From the NCBI GenBank assembly GCA_024693365.1, contig JAILLF010000052.1, forward strand, positions 1 to 35,894: a DNA stretch of 35,894 nt, written 5' to 3'. The position numbers and the translations under genes are program-made. Of the stretch, positions 1-7,303 are shown in pieces. A model generated the notes under the pieces. It made no database searches, had not been told where the DNA came from, and saw nothing but the letters and a program-made list of their open reading frames with translations. Position 1 is the first letter of the stretch. Each line of letters starts with the position of its first letter. The DNA is from Acetatifactor sp. Its GTDB lineage: Bacteria > Bacillota > Clostridia > Lachnospirales > Lachnospiraceae.

Positions 1-2
1 CC

Positions 3-290
3 ACATGTTCCGAGGGCAAGATATGTCCGAATGTAAAGTGCTGTAATGAGAAAAATCTGGATGGATGTTATGAGTGCAACGAACTTGAAGTATGTGATAA
101 AGGCTTCTTCGTGTCCTCAAATGACGGAGCAGCTGCGGCAAAGGCACAGTCTTTATTTATCAGAAAGTATGGAAAGGAAGCATTTCTGAAGGCTCAGACA
201 AGGCTGCATGAGAAATATGATTTTCAGAAAGTGCACGAGATCCTCGGACAGGACTATAAGGAAGCGTTGAATATACTTGAAGAGAACTGA
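3..290 (+). CDS. DUF3795-like protein, C-terminal part (5' end outside window)
   Basis: The reading frame is open from the window edge to TGA and gives about 95 residues. The visible part is Cys-rich (TCSEGKICPNVKCC, then GCYECNELEVC), followed by a helical tail with a FIRKYGKEAFLK segment. Paired CxxC-type clusters followed by this tail fit DUF3795-type small Cys-rich proteins, which are probably metal binding. That is family knowledge recalled without a search. The start codon and N-terminal domain lie upstream of the window. A short truncated DUF3795 N-terminus follows 42 bases downstream, so the locus may once have held two paralogues. Function is unknown. Confidence 0.6.
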   Translation, partial: TCSEGKICPNVKCCNEKNLDGCYECNELEVCDKGFFVSSNDGAAAAKAQSLFIRKYGKEAFLKAQTRLHEKYDFQKVHEILGQDYKEALNILEEN

Positions 291-332
291 AATCTTTACC
301 CCGGTGAAACGACGGAAAGAGAGATTTTGAGT

Positions 333-446
333 ATGAATGATCATATTGCATATTGTGGGCAGGACTGCGAGACATGCGAAGCGAGGCTTGCAACAGTGAA
401 TGACGATAATGAGCTGAGGAGAAAAGCTTTATCAGATTACCTCTGA
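333..446 (+). pseudogene. truncated DUF3795 N-terminal remnant (37 codons)
   Basis: A short frame starts with ATG and encodes MNDHIAYCGQDCETCEAR, then an ATVNDDNELRRK segment. This is the usual N-terminal CGxDCxxCEA signature and following helix of DUF3795 proteins. It stops at TGA after 37 residues, where intact members normally run on for 60-100 residues with more Cys pairs. No continuation is visible in the other frames before the GNAT gene begins at 477. The ribosome binding site is weak (GAGAG upstream). I read it as a decayed or deletion-truncated paralogue of the gene just upstream. A short functional peptide cannot be excluded. Confidence 0.6.
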
Positions 447-476
447 AATAGCAAAAAGGTATGAGGGAGAACAGAG

Positions 477-1052
477 ATGAAAAATGCGACGTTAAAAAAC
501 TGGGAGATTATACAGATGAGGGAAATACAATATAAGAGATTAGATACTAACTGTTTTAATGCACGTTCGTTGGATTCTTTTGTCCGCCATCAGACTGTGA
601 CGGAATGCCTAAGAGAAGTGGAGCATAAATGGGTACTTGTGCCGAATCCTTTTGTTGAAAACTGGACAGTAGAACAGTGCCGGGCAATCGCTGAAGACAT
701 AGAGCAACATATGAACCATGACCAAACGGGGTTTGGCGCATTTGATGGAGAGCGCATAGTTGGATTTGCGACAGTATCACGTCACGTTTTTGGAAAAACA
801 GCGAATTACGTGGAATTGGTCTGCTTTCAAGTTTCAGAGGAATATCGGCACCAAGGCATTGGAAGGAAGCTCTTTGCAATGATTTGTGAGGAGGCTCGAC
901 GGCTTGGAGCAGATAAACTGTACGTATCCGCCCATTCCTCGAAAGAATCACAGGCAGCGTACCATGCGCTTGGCTGTAAACATGCAGAGGAGATTAATAA
1001 GGTTTTGGCAGAGAAGGAACCATTTGACGTACAGATGGAATATCTATTATGA
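477..1052 (+). CDS. GNAT family N-acetyltransferase
   Basis: The 191-residue protein has the GNAT fold layout. An N-terminal substrate half is followed by an acetyl-CoA binding beta-strand, NYVELVCFQVSEEYRHQGIG, at about residues 106-125. The RHQGIG loop matches the R/Q-x-x-G-x-G/A pyrophosphate-binding motif. The family transfers acetyl from acetyl-CoA to an amine, but the substrate cannot be read here. The ATG at 477 has AGGGAGA at 464-470. An in-frame ATG at 516, preceded by GGAG, would give the MREIQYKR start common in the family and is a credible alternative. It sits among other small-molecule modification or sensing genes, which fits a detoxification role. Confidence 0.85.
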   Translation: MKNATLKNWEIIQMREIQYKRLDTNCFNARSLDSFVRHQTVTECLREVEHKWVLVPNPFVENWTVEQCRAIAEDIEQHMNHDQTGFGAFDGERIVGFATVSRHVFGKTANYVELVCFQVSEEYRHQGIGRKLFAMICEEARRLGADKLYVSAHSSKESQAAYHALGCKHAEEINKVLAEKEPFDVQMEYLL

Positions 1053-1102
1053 AGAGAAGATGCGATGGAAAGGTATTTGTTTCGTATCAATTGAAATAAA
1101 GC

Positions 1103-1297
1103 ATGCATATAGAATCGTATGATGATGAGCCTGCTACGGTTGCCATGATGCATGAGTTCATGGAACGGCAGGGGTATGAGCTGGATATTACGGATCAGAG
1201 AATGCACCATGAGATTTATTTGAGCGATGCAAGGAAGGTTGCACCGGAGAAACTGAAAACTGTAATCCGGCATCCGATAAAGCTGAAGGAGAGCTGA
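1103..1297 (+). pseudogene. GyrI-like small-molecule-binding domain, C-terminal fragment
   Basis: The 64-residue frame encodes MHIESYDDEPATVAMMHEF, then LHHEIYLSD-like and KTVIRHPIK-like segments. I recognise this as the last strand-helix-strand part of stand-alone GyrI-like proteins, which bind small ligands. The first ~140 residues of such proteins are missing. A TAA at 1097 in the same frame closes the upstream side, and the space back to the GNAT stop at 1052 is too short to hold them. There is no good ribosome binding site before 1103. I therefore read it as a remnant of a deleted gene. Confidence 0.6.
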
Positions 1298-1339
1298 TCT
1301 GATGTTCCTAAAGTTGGCGGGTTTATAGGAGGAATCGGC

Positions 1340-1657
1340 ATGGCATCAACAAAAGATTATTTGGATTTTGTATTAGAGCAGTTATCAGGGCTTGATGGAA
1401 TTACGTTCCGGGCGATGATGGGAGAATATATCCTTTATCATCGAGGGAAGATTTTCGGCGGCATATATGATGACAGGCTTCTGGTAAAGCCTGTTCCGTC
1501 AGCGGTGAAGCTGATGCCGGATGCATCAATGGAGCTTCCTTATGAAGGTGCGAAGGAGATGATCCTGGTAGAAGAAGTTGATGACAGGGAGTTCCTGTGC
1601 AAACTGGTCGAGAGCATGTGGGAGGAGCTGCCGGAAAAAAAGAAAAGATCTAAATGA
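1340..1657 (+). CDS. TfoX/Sxy N-terminal domain protein
   Basis: The 105-residue protein consists almost entirely of the TfoX N-terminal domain. It shows FRAMMGEYILYHRGKIFGG, then YDDRLLVKPV and a C-terminal helix ending in a Lys-rich tail. In proteobacteria TfoX/Sxy proteins modulate competence gene expression. In Firmicutes these single-domain versions are common and uncharacterised, so no competence role should be assumed. The start is supported by GGAGGA at 1328-1333, seven bases before ATG. Its length is normal for single-domain members. Confidence 0.85.
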   Translation: MASTKDYLDFVLEQLSGLDGITFRAMMGEYILYHRGKIFGGIYDDRLLVKPVPSAVKLMPDASMELPYEGAKEMILVEEVDDREFLCKLVESMWEELPEKKKRSK

Positions 1658-1762
1658 AGGTCTGTTGAAAAATAAGGCTCCGGACAAAATGGGACATAAA
1701 TTGACAGGATTTCTCTTGCAGCTCCGTGTAGAATGAAATCATCAAAGGGAGGAACGGGACAA

Positions 1763-2647
1763 ATGGAGTGGCTTACTAGCATTCGGAAAGCGATTGATTA
1801 CGTGGAAAAGCACCTGGGAGACAATATCAGTGCGCAGGATGTTGCCGAACAGGTCTTTTTGTCATCATTCTTTTTTCAGAAGGGATTCTCGCTGATGACT
1901 GGTTACGGGCTGGGGGAGTATATCAGAAACCGCAGGCTGTACAAGGCGGCACTGGACCTTCAGAAAACGGATGAAAAGATCATCGATATTGCATTCCGTT
2001 ACTGCTATGAAACGCCAGAGAGCTTTACAAAAGCTTTTTCACGCTTTCATGGCGTGAGCCCTTCACAGGTGCGGGAAGGCGCGCCGATCAAAGCATTTCT
2101 TCCTCTGAAAATTGAGATTTCCATTCACGGAGGTAATGAGATGGATTACAAGATAAAAACTATGAACGGCTTTAAGGTGATCGGGTTTGCAAGAGTATTT
2201 GACGGAGAGACTTCTTACGTTGAGATTCCCAAGTTCTGGGATGAGATCAGAGAAAAGTATGCGAACAACGTTTGGAAGGGAAATGCACCGACAAATGCCA
2301 TTGAAAAAGCAATCGTTGATAACAACGTTGGTGAATACGGTGTTTGCGTTGATGACGTTGGTGACGGGAAGTTCAGCTATTTTGTTGCAGGAATTTACAA
2401 TGGCGGCGAAGTGCCGGAAGGCATGACCGTTTATGAGCTTCCGGATTTTGACTGGGCGATCTTCGACTGTTACGGTCCTTGTCCCAAAGCACTTCAGGAC
2501 GTAAACACAAAAATCTGGAAAGAGTGGCTGCCGGGCAATCCTGACTTTGAGTTTCCAGGCCAGGTGAACATTGAGTGGTATGGAGACGGAGACCCGAATG
2601 CTTCGGATTATCATGCCGCAATCTGGATTCCCGTAAAGAAGAAATAA
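1763..2647 (+). CDS. AraC family regulator with GyrI-like effector-binding domain
   Basis: The protein has an N-terminal AraC-type double helix-turn-helix (about residues 1-105: AIDYVEKHLGDNISAQDVAEQ, then IDIAFRYCYETPESFTKAFSRFHGVSPS). A C-terminal GyrI/AraC effector-binding domain (about 135-294) ends in DYHAAIWIPVKK, a typical closing strand. Such proteins sense small hydrophobic or cationic ligands and activate nearby efflux or modification genes. I use ATG 1763, which has GGGAGGA at 1748-1754 and the canonical MEWLTSIRKAIDYVE beginning. An in-frame ATG at 1733 lacks a good site. The next gene starts 17 bases downstream, so the two are probably co-transcribed. Confidence 0.88.
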   Translation: MEWLTSIRKAIDYVEKHLGDNISAQDVAEQVFLSSFFFQKGFSLMTGYGLGEYIRNRRLYKAALDLQKTDEKIIDIAFRYCYETPESFTKAFSRFHGVSPSQVREGAPIKAFLPLKIEISIHGGNEMDYKIKTMNGFKVIGFARVFDGETSYVEIPKFWDEIREKYANNVWKGNAPTNAIEKAIVDNNVGEYGVCVDDVGDGKFSYFVAGIYNGGEVPEGMTVYELPDFDWAIFDCYGPCPKALQDVNTKIWKEWLPGNPDFEFPGQVNIEWYGDGDPNASDYHAAIWIPVKKK

Positions 2648-2664
2648 GCAGGAGGGCGGGAAGA

Positions 2665-3537
2665 ATGGATCAAACCGTTTTGGATTGGCTTCTGGAGGAT
2701 ATAAATCCGGAGGTAAGGCTCAGGACCCTGAAAGAGTATGAATGTTTGCCAGACAAGGATGAAACGGTCACAGCCTGCAAACGAGACCTGCTTGGCAGCA
2801 AAGTATACGAGCGCGGACTTAAAAAACTCAGAAAAGAAAAGAACTGGGACAAGTATGATGCGATCCTTGGCTTTGCCGAATGGGGACTGACAAGGGACGA
2901 CATCGGAAAGGACATCGACGGCGAGGTGTTTGGCCTGATTGAAAGCACCGGCTTCAAAATGCTGTGCGGCGAGCCGCTCCTTCTGAGAAACCTAGTCAAA
3001 CTGGGATACGGTCAGGAAGACATCATAAAAAATGAAATTGACAGCGTTCTCGGACGGATTCAGGAAGACGGCGGATTTAGGTGCATTAGCACCAACAAGA
3101 AGATCAATGATCCCAGAAAGCCTCATAAGAGCTGCGCGCGCCTGACGGTGGAATATCTTTTGCTGGTTGCGGAGCTTTCGCTTAAGGGGTACAGGCCGGA
3201 ATGCGCTGACGCCTTGGTACGTTACTTTACCAAACGAAACATTTTCTACCGGACAGATGATATGAAAACTCCCATGGTGGACATAATGCTGGGTACGTTC
3301 TATCCCCCCGATCCCATCAAGATAGGGGCACATCAGATTGTATATGCCCTGCGCGTGTTAGGGTGCGATCCGGAATCGGAGGCCATGCAGGCCGGGTACG
3401 GAGTGCTGGATCAGCACAGGCTGGAGAATGGCAGATACGTGCTGACTGCGTCGAAAAGCGTACCGGCATTCAAGACCGGGAACGTCGGAGAAGAGAACAA
3501 GTGGGTTACGCTCTACGCCTACATGGCGCGGGAATAG
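2665..3537 (+). CDS. hypothetical protein, terpenoid cyclase/prenyltransferase toroid-like
   Basis: The 290-residue protein begins MDQTVLDWLLEDINPEVRLR, a start I associate with uncharacterised Firmicute proteins that resemble alpha-alpha toroid (prenyltransferase/squalene cyclase-like) folds. It is mostly helical, with a GRIQEDGGFRC segment and a later NGRYVLTASKSVPAF segment like the Gly/Trp-rich turns of such toroids. No DDxD catalytic motif is visible, so enzymatic activity is not implied. ATG 2665 follows GGAGGGCGGG at 2651-2660. A longer in-frame start overlapping the AraC gene is unlikely. Function is unknown; the operon position suggests involvement in the AraC gene's response. Confidence 0.6.
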   Translation: MDQTVLDWLLEDINPEVRLRTLKEYECLPDKDETVTACKRDLLGSKVYERGLKKLRKEKNWDKYDAILGFAEWGLTRDDIGKDIDGEVFGLIESTGFKMLCGEPLLLRNLVKLGYGQEDIIKNEIDSVLGRIQEDGGFRCISTNKKINDPRKPHKSCARLTVEYLLLVAELSLKGYRPECADALVRYFTKRNIFYRTDDMKTPMVDIMLGTFYPPDPIKIGAHQIVYALRVLGCDPESEAMQAGYGVLDQHRLENGRYVLTASKSVPAFKTGNVGEENKWVTLYAYMARE

Positions 3538-3629
3538 GGAATGAATTTGCATGGATGCAACTTGTAGTTGCGCGAATTCCGGAAAGAGCGCTTACGGGTT
3601 GGTGGAGAGGTTCGCATTTTTCAGGTAAT

Positions 3630-3671
3630 CTATAGTTGCAACGCGGGGCAAAACGAAAACAGCAATTATAG
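3630..3671 (+). promoter_or_regulatory. 10-bp inverted repeat before the XRE-GyrI gene
   Basis: CTATAGTTGC (3630-3639) faces GCAATTATAG (3662-3671). All positions pair as RNA, with one G-U. It ends 18 bases before the ATG of the XRE regulator and just before its ribosome binding site. It could be an autoregulatory operator or a leader hairpin. No experimental support is visible. Confidence 0.35.
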
Positions 3672-3689
3672 ATGAAAAGGAGAGACAAT

Positions 3690-4358
3690 ATGAGTTTTGG
3701 AAAGAACCTTCAGTATTTACGCCAGCTAAGTAAAAACATGACGCAGGAAGCTCTTGCGGAAAAGCTTGGCGTAAGCCGCCAGACCATCTCAAAATGGGAA
3801 ATGGATGCGGCAAATCCGGAAATGGACAAGGCCCTTGAAATCTGCAGGATATTTAATTGTTCTTTGGACAATCTGTTCCGGGAGGAAATGGATAAACGCA
3901 GCGATGCCTATTCAAATCTGCGCGTGGAGGAAGTTGCCGGTTTTTGCTACATAGACTATACGGTGATCAGTACGGAGCCGGAAAGCGATGCAATCGGCCG
4001 GATGTGTCAGACGGCAAAAGAAAATGGCATTGAAATCCCGAGAGTGATCGGATGGGATTTTCCGAATCTGTCTCAGGAGCAGGTGAACGTCTTTAATATG
4101 CATGGATATACGGCAGCGCTGATATTGCCTGAGGGCATAAAACCCGAAGGGTATCAGATCAAGAAACAATCCGCGCATAAATACGTGGCCATTCACATTG
4201 AAAGACCGTATGATAATCCCTTTGTAACAATACCGGGTGCTTATCACACTTTGTTTGATTTCATGAGAACGAACGGTCTGGAACAAGTGGAGAGCGAAGT
4301 GATCCCATGCTTTGAAACGGACGGAGAAAGCATGGACGTTTATATTGCCTGCAAGTAA
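3690..4358 (+). CDS. XRE family regulator with GyrI-like effector-binding domain
   Basis: Residues ~4-58 form a classical Cro/C1 helix-turn-helix (NLRQLSK-type start, MTQEALAEKLGVSRQTISKW, then a DNLF end). Residues ~73-222 resemble a GyrI/AraC effector-binding domain (VAGFCYIDYTV, a GAYHTLFDFM segment, and the closing DVYIACK strand). An XRE reader fused to a GyrI ligand pocket is a known Firmicute design for multidrug-type sensing. ATG 3690 has AAAGGAGAG at 3676-3684, so the longer frame starting at 3672 is not needed. A GNAT-headed chimeric gene begins 11 bases after the stop. Confidence 0.85.
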   Translation: MSFGKNLQYLRQLSKNMTQEALAEKLGVSRQTISKWEMDAANPEMDKALEICRIFNCSLDNLFREEMDKRSDAYSNLRVEEVAGFCYIDYTVISTEPESDAIGRMCQTAKENGIEIPRVIGWDFPNLSQEQVNVFNMHGYTAALILPEGIKPEGYQIKKQSAHKYVAIHIERPYDNPFVTIPGAYHTLFDFMRTNGLEQVESEVIPCFETDGESMDVYIACK

Positions 4359-4369
4359 AGGGTATGGCC

Positions 4370-4780
4370 ATGAATTTGCAATTCCTAAAAGCCGGTACTT
4401 CAGATGCGTTGACGTTAACCGGTATTTCAAAGAGAGCATTTGACAGTGACGTTTACGTGGGAGGGCCTTCCAAAGGAGGTCCTCCCGGATATACCCTAAA
4501 GCTTACGATTATAGATGAGATTAATGCTTTGGGCATTGCAGGACCTCAGGTTAGTGACCTGAATCTTTTGAACGGAGGCTACGTCAATTTGGAATATCCC
4601 TTAGTCAACAAAACGACGGTGAAATTCTTAAATGATAACGACATATATTTCGGTAATCAGATTGAAAGAGAGGGGTCAGATCGCTGCTATGGCGTGGTTG
4701 TCAATGAGAAGTTTATTCTTGTATGCGAATACGGTTGCAACGGAGCAGATCCGGAGATTGTTCTGTATAAGCGCAGATAA
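4370..4780 (+). CDS. chimeric protein: GNAT N-terminus joined to an unrecognised C-terminal half
   Basis: Residues 1-41 (MNLQFLKAGTSDALTLTGIS, then RAFDSDVYVGGPSKGGPPGY) look like the first helices and loop of a GNAT acetyltransferase. After GGPPGY the acetyl-CoA binding core is absent. About 95 residues of unfamiliar beta-rich sequence follow (ALGIAGPQVSDLN, YVNLEYPLVNKTTVKF, and a Cys-containing end). The gene is therefore either a fusion made by deletion or a decayed GNAT. Acetyltransferase activity is not expected. The ATG at 4370 fits AAAGGG at 4357-4362 better than the ATG at 4364. It follows the XRE regulator closely and is probably co-transcribed. Confidence 0.55.
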   Translation: MNLQFLKAGTSDALTLTGISKRAFDSDVYVGGPSKGGPPGYTLKLTIIDEINALGIAGPQVSDLNLLNGGYVNLEYPLVNKTTVKFLNDNDIYFGNQIEREGSDRCYGVVVNEKFILVCEYGCNGADPEIVLYKRR

Positions 4781-4887
4781 AGCCTGCCAAGGATAGCACG
4801 GGAAGACAATTCCGGCAACTCTACTTTCCGTAGGTACCTTCATTGGAAAAAAGGATTTACAATCTGTGTATGGAGGTGAAAACGAAC

Positions 4888-5283
4888 ATGAATCAATACG
4901 TTACGGGAACGATAATAAAAGAACTACGGGAAAAGAACAAGATGACACAGCTTCAGCTGGCGGAAAAGCTTGGGGTGAGTGACAAGACAGTCTCGAAATG
5001 GGAAACGGCCAAAGGTTATCCGGACATTACCCTACTGGAACCTATTGCGGAAGCATTTAGGATTTCAGTAACGGAACTGATATCGGGCAATACGATTCAT
5101 AATGCGAATGTTTCGGCAAACATGCTTCGATCAAAGTTTTACGTCTGCCCGGTTTGCGGAAACGTAATACACGGCATGGGTGAAGCGGCTATCCATTGTC
5201 ACGGCATGCAGCTCATGCCTTTAGAGGCAGAGAATGCAGATGAGCAGCACGTGGTTTTCATCGAACGCGTTGAGGATGAATAA
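4888..5283 (+). CDS. XRE regulator with truncated desulfoferrodoxin-like/zinc-ribbon domain
   Basis: Residues ~6-62 form a Cro/C1 helix-turn-helix (MTQLQLAEKLGVSDKTVSKW). Residues ~80-131 carry KFYVCPVCGNVIHGMGEAAI and a CHGMQLMPLEAENADE segment. In related Firmicute regulators I recall, this begins a desulfoferrodoxin-like metal domain that continues past IERVEDE for about 60 more residues. Here a TAA follows VEDE at once, and the same frame continues with IVTV before another stop. This suggests nonsense truncation and decay. GGAGGTG (4872-4878) sets the start at ATG 4888. DNA binding is probably intact; metal or redox sensing may be lost. The gene lies upstream of the ABC exporter and could regulate it. 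Confidence 0.7.
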   Translation: MNQYVTGTIIKELREKNKMTQLQLAEKLGVSDKTVSKWETAKGYPDITLLEPIAEAFRISVTELISGNTIHNANVSANMLRSKFYVCPVCGNVIHGMGEAAIHCHGMQLMPLEAENADEQHVVFIERVEDE

Positions 5284-5437
5284 ATCGTGACGGTCTGTTT
5301 TCCATCGATCCGGTAAAGGGGCGTTGACGACAAGGAAAGCTGGTCAAAGGATTCTTGCGATTATTGAGCTGCGTGGTAAGCGAAAAGGATAAAAAACAAT
5401 CTGGTTACTGGAGTCTGCGACGGAATAGGTGGAAAGA

Positions 5438-7303
5438 GTGAAGAACAAAGACAAAAAGGACAAAGACAAAAAGGACAAAGAAAATAAGGAAAAACTGTCA
5501 TTTGCCGTCACGATAAAAAACGCATGGTTTGCCATGAAGCTTGCGGCGGCGATCTGCCCAAGCTACGTCGTGCATACCGTTATCACGCGATTGATCGGGC
5601 AAAGTGAGTGGGTGTTCTTTGACGGCGTGTTTATGAAGGTCATCGTCAACGCACTGTCGGAGGGTCAGGAGTTTCAAAGCATATTGCGCTTCATCCTGAT
5701 CTGCGGCGGTGTCTTTTGCGTGTTGGCGATTTACACGGGATACGTGGACAACGTTGTTTATCCCTTAAAGACCAACAGGCTCTACGGAGGCATTTACAAA
5801 AAGCTCTATGCCAAGGCAAAAAATGTGGAGCTTTCATGCTACGAAGATCCGGATTTTTATAACCGCTATACCATGGCCATGGACGGGGCAGAGATGAAGG
5901 TCACCGCCGTCATCAGAGGAATGATAGGCGCCGTCATCGGCACTATTGCCTCCGCGTCGGTGTTTTACATGATGTATGAGATCGATCACTATGCGATGCT
6001 TTTCATCATTTCGCCGCTGATCGGGAATTTCTTTTTCGGAAACCGGATGAACAAATATCACTATATGAGATACATGGACCAGGTTCCCAATGAGAAGGTG
6101 TTAAACTACGTGAGCCGTATGACGTATCTTCCTGACGGAGCCAAGGAAATAAGGCTTTCCAACATGTTTTCCCTGATGAGAAAGCAATATGGGGAAGCTA
6201 CGGCCAACAATGTGAAGGTTGCCAAGAAATATGCATTCCGCAATGCAAACATGAACTTCTGGCGCGTCACGTTCACCTTTACCGTGATCTTTGAGGGCGT
6301 GCTCCTCTACGCAATCTACCGGAACAGAGTGACGGGCAGCATTTCCCTTGCGGATCTGACCATTATGACAAGCTTAATGGTTGCCATGACGTGGATTCTC
6401 ATCCGTGTGTTTGAAAATGTCATGGAAGTGTTAAAAAACGGCATGTTTATCAACAATCTGAAGGGATTTCTTGAGTATGAAGAAAAGATTCCGGAGGATT
6501 TTGACGGTGAGATGCCCGATCCCGACTTTCAGAGTCTGGAGTTTCAAAAGGTTTCCTTTTCCTACAAGGATAAGGAGATCATTCACGACCTTTCCTTCAA
6601 GATCAACAAGGGTGAGATCGCAGCCCTTGTGGGTCATAACGGTGCAGGAAAGACCACCATTATCAAGCTCATGCTGAGACTCTATGATCCGGACTCAGGT
6701 AGGATCCTTTACAACGGAAAGGACGTGAAGACGTATAATCTGAAGGCTTACAGGGATATCTTTGCCACCACCTTCCAGGATTTCAAGCTTTTTGGAATGA
6801 CGGTGAAGGAAAACGTCTTCATGGGAAGGCATTATGAAAACGAGGACGAGCTGGTGAAGGAGGCACTGAGGAAGGCGGACGTTCTTGAGCGCATCGAAGC
6901 CTTAGAGCATGGGATCGATACCGTGATGACTAAGGAATTTGATGAGAACGGCTGCGTCCTTTCAGGCGGTGAGAGCCAGAAGGTGGCCGTTGCCAGAACC
7001 TTTATCAAGAACGCGCCAATGAAGATCTTCGACGAGCCTTCCAGCGCTCTTGATCCCATAGCCGAGTATGAGCTTTTCAACAGCATTATCAGCGAAGGAC
7101 AGGATCATACCATGCTCTTTATTTCACACAGACTTTCCTCCGTAAAGAACTGTGATAAGGTCTTTATGCTTGAAAACGGAACGCTCATCGAGGAAGGAAC
7201 CCACGCCGGGCTCATGGAAAAGAACGGCAGCTATGCCGCAATGTACAAAAAACAGGCGATGAACTACCTCGCAATCGAGAATGAAGAGGAGGTGATCGCA
7301 TAA
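5438..7303 (+). CDS. ABC exporter subunit 1 (transmembrane domain plus ATPase)
   Basis: This is a half-transporter of about 621 residues: an N-terminal membrane domain (~30-330) fused to an ABC ATPase (~365-600). Visible ATPase elements are Walker A GHNGAGKTT (~399), Q-loop TFQDF, signature LSGGESQK (~507), Walker B MKIFDEPSSALD with the catalytic Glu, and H-loop ISHR (~562). It probably pairs with the next gene, whose ATG overlaps this stop by one base. The start is GTG, either at 5438 (after AGGTGG, 5427-5432) or two codons earlier at 5429; I prefer 5438. The cytoplasmic N-terminus is extremely Lys/Asp-rich and is encoded by a 15-bp tandem repeat. The substrate is unknown; a lipid, peptide or drug is possible. 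Confidence 0.9.
   Translation: MKNKDKKDKDKKDKENKEKLSFAVTIKNAWFAMKLAAAICPSYVVHTVITRLIGQSEWVFFDGVFMKVIVNALSEGQEFQSILRFILICGGVFCVLAIYTGYVDNVVYPLKTNRLYGGIYKKLYAKAKNVELSCYEDPDFYNRYTMAMDGAEMKVTAVIRGMIGAVIGTIASASVFYMMYEIDHYAMLFIISPLIGNFFFGNRMNKYHYMRYMDQVPNEKVLNYVSRMTYLPDGAKEIRLSNMFSLMRKQYGEATANNVKVAKKYAFRNANMNFWRVTFTFTVIFEGVLLYAIYRNRVTGSISLADLTIMTSLMVAMTWILIRVFENVMEVLKNGMFINNLKGFLEYEEKIPEDFDGEMPDPDFQSLEFQKVSFSYKDKEIIHDLSFKINKGEIAALVGHNGAGKTTIIKLMLRLYDPDSGRILYNGKDVKTYNLKAYRDIFATTFQDFKLFGMTVKENVFMGRHYENEDELVKEALRKADVLERIEALEHGIDTVMTKEFDENGCVLSGGESQKVAVARTFIKNAPMKIFDEPSSALDPIAEYELFNSIISEGQDHTMLFISHRLSSVKNCDKVFMLENGTLIEEGTHAGLMEKNGSYAAMYKKQAMNYLAIENEEEVIA
5447..5491 (+). repeat. 15-bp in-frame tandem repeat (3 copies) in the ABC gene 5' end
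   Basis: AAAGACAAAAAGGAC occurs exactly at 5447-5461 and 5462-5476. A degenerate third copy, AAAGAAAATAAGGAA, lies at 5477-5491. The repeat encodes KDKKD-type units, giving a charged N-terminal tail. Being 15 bp, it can expand or contract without a frameshift. Confidence 0.85.

Noticed and set aside
827..1273. Minus-strand frame of 148 codons opposite the GNAT gene and GyrI fragment
   Set aside because: No ribosome binding site or recognisable domain; it is a shadow of + strand coding sequence.
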